Positions 26,663 to 34,351 of a DNA stretch of 64,000 nucleotides are shown here, in pieces (the first letter of the stretch is position 1; every line of letters starts with the position of its first letter). The translations under genes and the position numbers were made by a program. This stretch comes from [Flexibacter] sp. ATCC 35208 (GTDB lineage: Bacteria; Bacteroidota; Bacteroidia; Chitinophagales; Chitinophagaceae), in assembly GCF_001975825.1 (NCBI RefSeq), contig NZ_MTKN01000001.1, forward strand, positions 93,559-157,558, written 5' to 3'. The notes under the pieces were generated by a model. The model ran no database searches. It saw only the letters and a program-made list of their open reading frames with translations, and was not told where the DNA came from.

Positions 26663-27529
26663 ATGAAACGATATTTCCTCCTCTCTTTACTCCTGTGTCC
26701 GGCAATTTTCGCTCATGCGCAGCAAGCTGATTCCCTGGTGAAATTCCAGAAAGATGGAAAATATGGCTTCAATGATGCCGCGGGTCATGAAAAGATCCCT
26801 GCTCAGTATGAGGCAGTGGGTGAATTCGTGGGTGGAGCAGCACCTGTGAAGGCAAAAGGGAAGTATGGAATTGTCTTTGCTAATGGAAAGCATTCTGCTT
26901 ATAAGTATGATTCTGCATGGGTGAAGGGGCAATTCTTTTTTGTAAGTAAGAAACAGAAGCAGGGATTGCTGGATAGTACGGGAAAGGAATGGGTGGCGCC
27001 GGTTTATGAGGAGGTAAAGCCAGAAAAGGATGGATATGCGAGGATTAAGGTGGGGGAATTTTATGGGATGGTGAACAGTAAGGGGAAGGTAGTTCTGAAA
27101 CCAGCTTATGATATGATAAGTGGGGTGAGCCATCATAGTGTATTGATTTATAATGGGGAGAAATGTGGGCGTGCTAATTTGAAGACGGGACAGATTATTG
27201 GAACTCAATATGATAAAGTAGGGCCATTTAAGGATGGGCTGGCATGGGTGAAGCAGGATAATAAGTTTGGGTTTGTGAATGATAAAGGAGAGGTGGTGAT
27301 TCCGGTTATGTATGACAGGGTAGGGAATTTTAATGAGGGGTATGCGCCGGTTGGGGTGAGTGGGAAGTTTGGGTTTATAGATATGGCAAATAGGGAGGTG
27401 ATTGCGCGTAAGTATGATAATGCGGTTATTTTCCAGAATGGGAGAGGGTTGATTAAGTTGAATGGGAAAGTGGGGTATGTGGATAAGGAGGGGAATGAGA
27501 CATGGACGGAGTCGGTGCCGGGGAAGTGA
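26663..27529 (+). CDS. Secreted WG-repeat protein
   Basis: About 288 residues with a Sec signal peptide (LLSLLLCPAIFAHAQQ). The body consists of WG beta-repeats of about 25-50 residues: KDGKYGFNDAAGHEKIPAQYE, KGKYGIVFANG, KQGLLDSTGKEWVAPVYEEV, EFYGMVNSKGKVVLKPAYDMI, NKFGFVNDKGEVVIPVMYDRV, GKFGFIDMANREVIARKYDNA, GKVGYVDKEGN. Such proteins form beta-stranded repeat domains of unknown binding role in the periplasm or cell surface. The 3' coding end is followed by two decayed copies of itself (27555 and 27616). The C-poor coding strand produces a long spurious frame on the opposite strand. Confidence 0.85.
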   Translation: MKRYFLLSLLLCPAIFAHAQQADSLVKFQKDGKYGFNDAAGHEKIPAQYEAVGEFVGGAAPVKAKGKYGIVFANGKHSAYKYDSAWVKGQFFFVSKKQKQGLLDSTGKEWVAPVYEEVKPEKDGYARIKVGEFYGMVNSKGKVVLKPAYDMISGVSHHSVLIYNGEKCGRANLKTGQIIGTQYDKVGPFKDGLAWVKQDNKFGFVNDKGEVVIPVMYDRVGNFNEGYAPVGVSGKFGFIDMANREVIARKYDNAVIFQNGRGLIKLNGKVGYVDKEGNETWTESVPGK

Positions 27530-27660
27530 GTGGGAAGGTGAAGAATGGTAATGTGAATGAGACATGGACGGAGTTGGTGCCGGGGAAGTGAGTGGGAAGA
27601 GAATAATGATAATTTGAATGAGACATAGACGGAGTCGGTGCCGGCGGCAGGGAAATAGCC
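27493..27660 (+). repeat. Tandem copies of the 3' end of the WG-repeat gene
   Basis: The terminal coding segment beginning GAATGAGACATGGACGGAG at 27493 and ending in the stop is repeated at 27555 and again at 27616, a period of 61-62 bp, with increasing divergence (the second has TTGG for TCGG, the third has ACATAGACGG). The copies still encode the same NETWTE-like peptide but lie after the stop codon. Confidence 0.85.
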
Positions 27661-27861
27661 GGATAAATAAATAATTGAAAATTACAGAATACAGGAAAGA
27701 ATCAGTTCCTGTAAGAGGATTCTTTACCTCCCGGAGATAGTTATTTTATGATTATTTTTGTTTGTTGCGACCAATCATACAGTTTTATTAATATATGACG
27801 AAGATCACATTGGTTTCACACCAAACTATCCACAATCCTATCAATCTTAATTACTTTTTAT

Positions 27862-27869
27862 TACCTTTG
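27862..27869 (+). promoter_or_regulatory. -7 promoter box of atpG
   Basis: TACCTTTG matches TAnnTTTG exactly, 67 nt before the start codon. No clear -33 TTTG is present at the usual distance. Confidence 0.45.
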
Positions 27870-27935
27870 CAGCCAAATTCTGGAGCTCCTAAAGGGCTTT
27901 TAGTCATATAAACTTTACGTAATACATAAAACATT

Positions 27936-28835
27936 ATGTCCGGTCAGCTTAAAGAAGTTCGCAACCGAATTAAGTCCACACAGTCCAACCTGCAGATCAC
28001 TAAGGCTATGAAAATGGTGAGTGCTGCGAAACTGCGTCGTGCGCAGGATGCAATTTTACTGATGCGTCCTTATGCCGTTAAATTGCAGGAAATGTTGCAA
28101 AACATTGTTTCCAACAGTGAAGGCAGCATTGACCTGGCATTGGCAGCAGAGCGTCCTGTTGAAAAGGTATTACTAGTTGTAATAACCTCGGACAGAGGCT
28201 TATGTGGTGCTTACAATTCAAACCTGATCAAGCTGACTAAGCAGGTGATCCGTGAAAAATACCAGGAACAGTTTGAAAAAGGTCATGTAACTATCCTGCC
28301 TATCGGTAAGAAAGGTTGGGAGCATTTTGGTAAGAATGGTTACAAAATGAACGACACTTACTGGCACCTGTTCGCTCACCTGGATTTCGATCACGTGAAG
28401 GAAGCGGCTGCAGCTGCAATGGATGGTTTCACCAGCGGTCAATATGATGCCGTTGAGATCATTTATAGCCAGTTCAAAAATGCTGCTACCCAGTTTTATA
28501 AAGCTGAACAATTCCTGCCAATCGCAAAGGTGGAGGAAGAAGTTCCGGCTGCTAAAGGCAAGAAAGTTGCGAAGGCTGACTTTATCTTCGAACCGGAAAA
28601 GCAAACTTTGATTGCTGAACTGATGCCGAAGATCCTGAATACACAGTTGTACAAAGCGATGCTGGATGCGAATGCTTCTGAGCATGGTGCCCGTATGACG
28701 GCGATGGATAAGGCGACAGAGAATGCAAATGAACTGTTGCGTAACTATAAGATCAGCTACAACCGTGCACGTCAGGCGGCGATTACAACCGAACTGACTG
28801 AGATCGTGAGTGGTGCAGCGGCACTGGAAGGTTAA
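27936..28835 (+). CDS. atpG: F1F0 ATP synthase gamma subunit
   Basis: A 299-residue gamma subunit, the rotating central stalk of F1. The N-terminal helix LKEVRNRIKSTQSNLQITKAMKMVSAAKLRRAQ and the C-terminal helix LLRNYKISYNRARQAAITTELTEIVSGAAAL are highly conserved and form the coiled shaft; SDRGLCGAYN is the Rossmann-like segment. The insert PAAKGKKVAKADFIFEPE is typical of Bacteroidota. The gene is not next to atpA or atpD here, so it is an isolated F1 gene. Its 3' end is copied three times, in decayed form, directly downstream (28876-29090). Confidence 0.96.
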   Translation: MSGQLKEVRNRIKSTQSNLQITKAMKMVSAAKLRRAQDAILLMRPYAVKLQEMLQNIVSNSEGSIDLALAAERPVEKVLLVVITSDRGLCGAYNSNLIKLTKQVIREKYQEQFEKGHVTILPIGKKGWEHFGKNGYKMNDTYWHLFAHLDFDHVKEAAAAAMDGFTSGQYDAVEIIYSQFKNAATQFYKAEQFLPIAKVEEEVPAAKGKKVAKADFIFEPEKQTLIAELMPKILNTQLYKAMLDANASEHGARMTAMDKATENANELLRNYKISYNRARQAAITTELTEIVSGAAALEG

Positions 28836-29090
28836 TAGCCTGAATGAGGGCCAGTTACAACCCTGCATAACAAGCGAACTGATTTAGATTGTGATTGATG
28901 CAGCGGCGCTGGAAGGCTAATAGCCTGAATGAGGGCCAGTTACAACCCTGCATAACAAGCGAACTGATTTAGATCGTGAGTGGTGCAGCAGCGCTGGAAG
29001 GTTAATCTTCTGACTTAAGATCTGCTACAACCCCATGTGACAACTGAATTCATTGAGATTGTGAGTGGTGTAGTTTTTCTGGAAGGGTAA
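28791..29090 (+). repeat. Decayed tandem copies of the atpG 3' end
   Basis: The segment encoding the last helix of AtpG recurs at 28876, 28961 and about 29042 (period 85 bp for the first three). Translated in frame, copies read ITSELI-stop-IVIDAAALEG, ITSELI-stop-IVSGAAALEG and VTTEFIEIVSGVVFLEG compared with ITTELTEIVSGAAALEG in the gene. The first two extra copies are almost identical to each other, the last is the most diverged yet has no internal stop. Confidence 0.9.
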
Positions 29091-29142
29091 TAGCCTGACT
29101 TATACACATCGTATTAACAACGATAATTTTTGATTTCTTCAT

Positions 29143-29179
29143 AAAGGTCAAAGACTGTATTTTCGGTCTTTGACTTTTT
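29143..29179 (+). terminator. Terminator after the atpG repeat copies
   Basis: GTCAAAGAC (29147-29155) pairs with GTCTTTGAC (29166-29174), extended by A-T pairs, and is followed by T5. It lies 40 nt before scpB. Confidence 0.75.
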
Positions 29180-29218
29180 AGCTTATAGGCGCTGACGCCA
29201 GCAATTGAAAACCGGATA

Positions 29219-30463
29219 ATGGAAATCTCACAGATCATACCTCATGTTGAATCACTGATATTCGCTGCTGACAGACCCCTGCCTGTGCTGGATATCACCG
29301 ACTTGTTGAATAATGCACTGGCTTTTTTGGAAGACAGGGTTACTGTTGACCAGGTGGAGACGGCAATTGAGGCTATACGGGAAAAGTATAGCTCGGAGTT
29401 TTATGCGTTTGAAGTGAGAGAGAGTGGGGGAGGGTTTCAGTTTCTGACCAAGAAAGAATATTATCAGACTGTGGCGCAGCTGAATGGGGATAAGTTCCTG
29501 AAAAGGTTGTCTACAGCGGCGTTGGAGACGTTGGCGATTGTGGCGTATAAGCAGCCTATTTCAAAAGGGGAGATTGAGCATATTCGTGGGGTGAGTACGG
29601 ATTATTCCATTACTAAATTGTTGGAGAAGGAGTTGATTGTGATTTCCGGGAGGAGTGAGACTTTGCCAGGGAAGCCGCTGTTGTATACTACTTCGAAGGC
29701 GTTTATGGATTATTTCGGGTTGAATTCAGCTTCGGATCTGCCGAAATTGAAGGAAGTGTTTGAGGAAGAGGGGGTGCAGCCGACGTTTATGACGGGAGTA
29801 GGAGGAAATGGACAGGAGGATGATAATCTGATACTGTCAGTTTCTGAGAATGGAGAGTTGATGGGGGATATTTTGCCGGTAATTGAGGATGAGGTGAGTG
29901 GGCAGTTGGAACTGCCGTTGGGGGAGGAAGAGGTGGAAGAGCAAACAAAAGAGGGCGAAGTGACAGAACTGCCTGTGGCGGAGGAAGAGGTTGAACAACC
30001 TGCAGCTGAAAGTGAAGAAGGGAGTGAAGAAGAGCCTGCGGCAGCAGATGAAGAAGATAAAAAAGAGGATCCTGATAATGTGATTATAGAGACGATACAT
30101 ATTGAGGATGTGGTGTATGTGCCGGATCCGACGGAGGAAGAGATGGAAGAGGAGGATGGTGAAGATGGGGAGGAGGATGAAGATGTTGTGGATGGTGATG
30201 AAGAAGAGGATAGCGAGGAAGAGGATGACGAGGAAGAGGATGACGAGGAAGAAGATGACGAGGAAGAAGATGAGGAGGAAGGGGATGATGAAGAAGATGA
30301 TGACGAGGAGGAAGATGACGATGAGGATGAAGAAGACGACGACGATGAGGATGAAGACGATGAAGACGATGAGGAGGATGAAGAAGACGATGACGAAGAT
30401 GAAAATAACGACGAAGACGAAGAAAAAGGAGAAGATGATGATCATCCATCTCATTCAAAATAA
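29219..30463 (+). CDS. scpB: Chromosome segregation protein ScpB with long acidic C-terminal tail
   Basis: Residues 1-190 match ScpB, the winged-helix subunit of the SMC-ScpA-ScpB condensin: EISQIIPHVESLIFAADRPL, then RLSTAALETLAIVAYKQPISKGEIEHIRGVSTDYSI and the second winged helix (LLYTTSKAFMDYFGLNS). Normal ScpB ends near 180-200 residues. Here it continues for about 200 residues of almost pure Asp/Glu, partly built from a 15-bp repeat GAGGAAGAGGATGAC (30215-30274). The tail would be disordered and highly negative, perhaps acting as a DNA mimic or solubilising arm (inference). A strong terminator follows. Confidence 0.9.
   Translation: MEISQIIPHVESLIFAADRPLPVLDITDLLNNALAFLEDRVTVDQVETAIEAIREKYSSEFYAFEVRESGGGFQFLTKKEYYQTVAQLNGDKFLKRLSTAALETLAIVAYKQPISKGEIEHIRGVSTDYSITKLLEKELIVISGRSETLPGKPLLYTTSKAFMDYFGLNSASDLPKLKEVFEEEGVQPTFMTGVGGNGQEDDNLILSVSENGELMGDILPVIEDEVSGQLELPLGEEEVEEQTKEGEVTELPVAEEEVEQPAAESEEGSEEEPAAADEEDKKEDPDNVIIETIHIEDVVYVPDPTEEEMEEEDGEDGEEDEDVVDGDEEEDSEEEDDEEEDDEEEDDEEEDEEEGDDEEDDDEEEDDDEDEEDDDDEDEDDEDDEEDEEDDDEDENNDEDEEKGEDDDHPSHSK
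30215..30274 (+). repeat. 15-bp in-frame tandem repeat in scpB
   Basis: Four consecutive 15-bp units (consensus GAGGAAGAGGATGAC) encode EEEDD repeats of the acidic tail; neighbouring sequence is a degenerate form of the same unit. Confidence 0.85.
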
Positions 30464-30467
30464 ACAA

Positions 30468-30506
30468 CAAAAACGCTTTTGCCGGATGGCAAAAGCGTTT
30501 TTGTTT
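30468..30506 (+). terminator. Strong terminator after scpB
   Basis: A 16-bp perfect stem (30468-30483 with 30488-30503) with a 4-nt GGAT loop and T-rich end, immediately after the stop codon. Confidence 0.88.
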
Positions 30507-30569
30507 GGGGGCCGTAAAGGAGCCTGCGGCCAGTAAAAAAATCCAGCAAAAAAGTCCTTCGGCTGGCTC

Positions 30570-30674
30570 CCCCAAAGCCACCTTCCCCAAAGCCACCTCG
30601 AGAAAAAGTTACCTCGATAAAAGGCCACCTCCCCAAAAGCCACCTCCCCAAAACCACCTCTAGAAAAAGCCTGG
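30570..30674. repeat. 15-bp repeat array between scpB and the PNP gene
   Basis: About six to seven units related to CCCCAAAAGCCACCT at 30570, 30585, 30600 (diverged), 30615 (diverged, 16 nt), 30631, 30646 and 30660. On the minus strand it follows the stop codon of the purine nucleoside phosphorylase gene. It has no plausible coding function. Confidence 0.8.
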
Positions 30675-30695
30675 CGCCAGCTACGCCACGCCACC

Positions 30696-31523
30696 CTACA
30701 ACTGCTTCACCACCTCCACAAATATCTCACTCAACTTCCTATCCGTATTCCCTGCCACCTCTATTATCTCCTCTATACTCACCGCATGCAAATTATCCGG
30801 ATCACACTCATCCGTAATCACACTCACCGCTGCACACGGTAACTTAATCTGATTCGCCACTATCACCTCCGGCACCGTACTCATCCCCACCATATCACCC
30901 CCTATCATCCTCAAAAACCGATACTCCGCCCTCGTCTCCAAATTAGGCCCAGGTACCGCCACATACACTCCCGTCCTCAAAAAATACCCCACCTTATGCG
31001 CCGCCGCCTTCAGCAACTTTCCCAACTCTTCATCATAAGGCATACTCATATCCGGAAACCTCACGCCAAACACCGTGGAATTCAACCCCCGAAGCGGATT
31101 CTCCGGCTGTAAATTAATATGATCATCCAACAGCACCATATCCCCCTTCTTAAACGCCGGTCGCATCCCACCCGCGGCATTACTCAATAATAGTTTCTCC
31201 ACCCCCAATGCCTTCATTACCCGTATCGGAAATGTAATCTGCTGCATGGAGTACCCTTCATAATAATGAAATCGCCCTTGCATCGCAATAACAGGGGTCT
31301 CACCAATCTTACCAAAGATCAGCTGACCCTTATGCGACTCTACCGTCGATAAGGAAAAATGGGGTATCTCATAGTATGAGATTGTCTTGCTCACAACAAT
31401 ATGTTGTACCAGCTGGCCCAGACCTGTGCCCAATACGATCCCTACGCGGGCTTTATCAACATTAAAAGGAGAAAGAAAATTGACAGCTGCTTCGATCTGT
31501 GATTCTAAGGGATGCATAATCAT
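30696..31523 (-). CDS. punA: Purine nucleoside phosphorylase (inosine/guanosine type)
   Basis: A 275-residue trimeric-type PNP that cleaves purine nucleosides with phosphate to the free base and ribose-1-phosphate. Key segments: VGIVLGTGLGQLV (phosphate loop), GRFHYYEGYSMQQITFPIRV, LLLSNAAGGM, the MVGMSTVPEVIVANQ base-binding and activity region, and AVSVITDECD (Thr/Asn-Asp position for purine recognition reads TDEC). Two ATG codons lie close together (31523 and 31517); either fits. Its C-depleted coding strand contrasts with the neighbouring RNase Y gene. Confidence 0.93.
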   Translation of the reverse strand: MIMHPLESQIEAAVNFLSPFNVDKARVGIVLGTGLGQLVQHIVVSKTISYYEIPHFSLSTVESHKGQLIFGKIGETPVIAMQGRFHYYEGYSMQQITFPIRVMKALGVEKLLLSNAAGGMRPAFKKGDMVLLDDHINLQPENPLRGLNSTVFGVRFPDMSMPYDEELGKLLKAAAHKVGYFLRTGVYVAVPGPNLETRAEYRFLRMIGGDMVGMSTVPEVIVANQIKLPCAAVSVITDECDPDNLHAVSIEEIIEVAGNTDRKLSEIFVEVVKQL

Positions 31524-31545
31524 TGAGTTAAGTAATTAGTGGAAT

Positions 31546-31584
31546 TAAAAAAGCAGGCTGGAATCTAACTTCCAGGCCTGCTTT
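31546..31584 (-). terminator. Terminator of the rny transcript
   Basis: AAAGCAGG(C)CTGGAA-type stem (31550-31563 with 31570-31584, one bulge) followed on the minus strand by six T. Lies between rny and the PNP gene. Confidence 0.8.
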
Positions 31585-31605
31585 AAATATATTAATTCTA
31601 CTGAA

Positions 31606-33171
31606 TTAGCGCGCTACATTAACAGCACGTTTCTCCCTGATCACGGTCACCTTAATTTGTCCAGGATACTGCATATCATTCTGGATCTTGTTCGCGATTT
31701 CAAATGAAAGACGATCTGCATCGTTGTCTGTCACTTTCTCACTCTCTACGATCACGCGCAGTTCACGACCTGCCTGAATTGCATACGCTTTTTCCACACC
31801 ATCATGTGCCAGCGCCAGGTTTTCCAGGTCTTTGATACGCTGCAGGTAGCTCTGCATGATTTCACGACGGGCACCAGGACGGGCACCAGAGATGGCATCA
31901 CAAGCCTGTACAATCGGAGAGATCACATATTGCATTTCCATTTCATCGTGGTGTGCACCGATCGCATTCACTACCGCTGCATGCTCACCATATTTCTCAG
32001 CCAGCTTGGCACCCAGCAGGGCGTGGCTCAGTTCAGTTTCTTCATCAGGTACTTTACCAATATCATGGAGCAGACCAGCACGTTTTGCCAGTTTAGGGTT
32101 CAGACCCAGTTCTGCTGCCATTACCGCACACAGGTTAGCTGTTTCCTTGGAGTGCATGAGCAGGTTCTGACCATAAGAAGAGCGGAAACGCATCTTACCT
32201 ACAAGTCTGATCAGCTCCTTGTGCAGACCATGGATGCCCAGTTCGATCACGGTTCTTTCACCGATATCCATTACCTGTTCTTCCAGTTGTTTCTTCGTTT
32301 TTTCAACTACTTCTTCGATACGTGCAGGGTGAATACGACCATCCTGTACCAGTCTTTGCAGGGACAGACGAGCGATTTCACGACGCAGTGGGTCAAAAGA
32401 AGATAATACAATAGCTTCAGGGGTGTCGTCTACGATCAGGTCAACTCCGGTAGCCGCTTCGATAGCGCGGATGTTACGACCTTCACGACCAATGATCTGG
32501 CCTTTGATTTCATCACTTTCCAGGTTGAAAACAGTGATTGCGTTTTCGATGGTCTGCTCTGCAGCTGTACGCTGGATGGATTGTATAATGATTTTCTTAG
32601 CTTCCTTGTTTGCTTTCAGTTTAGCATCTTCGATGATCTCCTGTATGTGGGAGAGGGCCTGTGAGCGGGCTTCTTCTTTCAGGCTTTCGATGAGCTGATG
32701 ACGTGCTTCTTCTGCTGTAAGTGCCGCTACTTTTTCAAGACGGCGAATATGTTCTTCCTGGTGTTTTTCGAGTTCGGTACGTTTTACAGCTACCAGCTCC
32801 ATCTGGCGGGTCAGGTTTTCCTTGATCGCCTCATTCTCCTGCATCTGTTTCGTTAAGGTGTCTGTCTTCTGTGTCAGACTCAGTTCTTTCTGTTTGATGC
32901 GGTTTTCTGCATCTGCCATTTTCTGGTTGCGCGCCAGGGTTTCTTTTTCATGCTCACTTTTCAACTGCAGGAATTTCTCCTTTGCTTCCAGAATTCTGTT
33001 CTTTTTCTCATTCTCAGCGACTACTTTCCCATCTTCTACGATCTTTTGTGCCTGAGCCTCGGCTTCCTGTATTTTTATTTGTGTGTTCTTAGCAAATATA
33101 ACCTTGCCTAGCAGTATTCCTATGATCAACGCAGCTACTGCTGTTATTGCTACGATTAAAGTAGATTCCAT
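31606..33171 (-). CDS. rny: Ribonuclease Y
   Basis: A 521-residue membrane-anchored endoribonuclease that starts mRNA decay. It has an N-terminal transmembrane helix (residues 5-25), a long coiled coil (about 30-205), a KH RNA-binding domain with GREGRNIR at about 228-235, and the HD catalytic domain with HDIGK near residue 369. All expected motifs are intact and the length is standard. It probably has its own promoter in the 435-nt region between it and zapA. Confidence 0.96.
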   Translation of the reverse strand: MESTLIVAITAVAALIIGILLGKVIFAKNTQIKIQEAEAQAQKIVEDGKVVAENEKKNRILEAKEKFLQLKSEHEKETLARNQKMADAENRIKQKELSLTQKTDTLTKQMQENEAIKENLTRQMELVAVKRTELEKHQEEHIRRLEKVAALTAEEARHQLIESLKEEARSQALSHIQEIIEDAKLKANKEAKKIIIQSIQRTAAEQTIENAITVFNLESDEIKGQIIGREGRNIRAIEAATGVDLIVDDTPEAIVLSSFDPLRREIARLSLQRLVQDGRIHPARIEEVVEKTKKQLEEQVMDIGERTVIELGIHGLHKELIRLVGKMRFRSSYGQNLLMHSKETANLCAVMAAELGLNPKLAKRAGLLHDIGKVPDEETELSHALLGAKLAEKYGEHAAVVNAIGAHHDEMEMQYVISPIVQACDAISGARPGARREIMQSYLQRIKDLENLALAHDGVEKAYAIQAGRELRVIVESEKVTDNDADRLSFEIANKIQNDMQYPGQIKVTVIREKRAVNVAR

Positions 33172-33606
33172 TTCAATAATTTTAACTTGATTTATGTTGC
33201 ATTCCTGGCCACATCCCTATTCCGTGGAAAAGGTAGAGGGTGAGAACTGATTCACGAAAATACAAAAAAGAATGTGCTGCAATGCAGTACAGTTGAGGAT
33301 TTGTAGGTATTTTGGCCGGCCAGACCCCCGTATGGGCCATCAGGCGCAGCTTTCATGAACGGGGAAGCGACAGTAATTTGCTGAACGTTAAATTGCTATA
33401 TCGTATTTATATATTAGAATATATTACTTTCTAGAAATCCACTTTTTCAAAACATTTCAGCCCCTTCCTATCATCCATCACTTACCGGACTCAACATTTC
33501 TTATTACAAAACATCTTCTTTTCAGGGTGCATATTAATATATTTCCTTCATTTTTAAATTATTAATAGGGACTCTTTTGCATTTCCTGAACCGAGGTTGG
33601 TTGAAT
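33172..33606. other. 435-nt structured interval between zapA and rny
   Basis: No reading frame. It has a CCCCGT/ACGGGG-closed hairpin (33326-33331 with 33359-33364), a TGGCCGGCCA palindrome (33313-33322), and a GTGCTGCA/TGCAGTAC hairpin (33274-33290, one G-T). In several bacteria the 6S RNA gene lies beside zapA, so a minus-strand small RNA is possible, but I could not fold a 6S-like long hairpin by eye. Confidence 0.35.
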
Positions 33607-33900
33607 TTATTTTAAGTGCTCATCGATCAATGTCTCAAGATGTTGCAGCTTCTCCTCCAGAAATGGTTGCAGACCAGCCTGCACTTTTCCACCGTGGGTA
33701 ACAGGATGGGTCGAGTACATGATCAGCGCCATCGCGATGTAATCCTGTAAGTCTTTGCCCGCATACGCAGTTTTGAATTCTATGATCTTTTCGTTCACTT
33801 CCTTCATAGTCCGGCGTACTTCCTCTTCTTCTTCCGGCTTGATTTTTAATCTGTAGGACCTGTCTGCTACGATAATATTAATGGGGATCAGCGGTTCCAT
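33607..33900 (-). CDS. zapA: Cell division protein ZapA
   Basis: A 97-residue FtsZ-ring associated protein. The N-terminal domain (IPINIIVADRSYRLKIKPEEEEEVRRTMKEVNEKI) and the following coiled-coil helix with DLQDYIAMALI are characteristic. ZapA tetramers crosslink FtsZ filaments. It follows, 11 nt later, a coiled-coil protein gene that may supply a ZapB-like partner. Confidence 0.88.
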   Translation of the reverse strand: MEPLIPINIIVADRSYRLKIKPEEEEEVRRTMKEVNEKIIEFKTAYAGKDLQDYIAMALIMYSTHPVTHGGKVQAGLQPFLEEKLQHLETLIDEHLK

Positions 33901-33911
33901 GGTTGTGTCGT

Positions 33912-34220
33912 TTATATGTTTAATAAGGCGATACAGCGGTCAATCTCCCTGATATATTCATTGATCTTATTGCGCATTTCCTTCTTAAACTCTTCGTCAT
34001 CTTCCTTGTTTCCGGGAGTACCCTGTGCAGCACCCGCGATTCTGGCCAAGTGTAACTTATTGTCCAGCTCATCGAGCTGCTGTTGCTTCATTATCAGTTC
34101 GTTGTCCTTGATTTGCAACGTTTCTTTGAGCGATACATTCTCCGACTGCACCTGTTGCAGCTTTTTCAGCAACTGTTGCAGCTTTTCTTCAATTCGTAGT
34201 ATGTGTTGCTCCAAAGCCAA
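33912..34220 (-). CDS. Small coiled-coil protein upstream of ZapA (ZapB-like?)
   Basis: A 102-residue protein, almost entirely heptad-patterned (LRIEEKLQQLLKKLQQVQSE, then LKETLQIKDNELIMKQQQLDELDNKL), with a C-terminal helix NKINEYIREIDRCIALLN. No catalytic motif. The gene is directly upstream of zapA in the same direction, so it probably works in cell division, as ZapB does in enterobacteria (inference from context and architecture). A TACATTTG box on the minus strand (34225-34232) lies right before the start codon. Confidence 0.75.
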   Translation of the reverse strand: MALEQHILRIEEKLQQLLKKLQQVQSENVSLKETLQIKDNELIMKQQQLDELDNKLHLARIAGAAQGTPGNKEDDEEFKKEMRNKINEYIREIDRCIALLNI

Positions 34221-34301
34221 TGTTCAAATGTACTTATGAGTACAAATTACGGATTATGAATTGATAATAGAAACTACCGGAGATTAATATTCAAGAGATT
34301 T

Positions 34302-34348
34302 TAACAAAAAATGCTCCACCCGGGCTATGATACCTGCGTGGAGCATTT
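34302..34348 (-). terminator. Terminator of pheT
   Basis: AAATGCTCCAC (34309-34319) pairs with GTGGAGCATTT (34338-34348); the minus strand continues with a T run. It separates pheT from the coiled-coil/zapA pair. Confidence 0.82.
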
Positions 34349-34351
34349 TAA

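Noticed and set aside
26687..27565. Long minus-strand frame (292 codons) opposite the WG-repeat gene
   Set aside because: Low-complexity His/Leu/Ile/Pro-rich translation caused by the C-poor coding strand; the plus strand has a signal peptide and WG repeats.
29837..30454. Minus-strand frame with long hydrophobic runs opposite scpB
   Set aside because: It is the antisense of the Asp/Glu-rich ScpB tail (GAN codons read as Phe/Ile/Leu/Val); no start context or family similarity.
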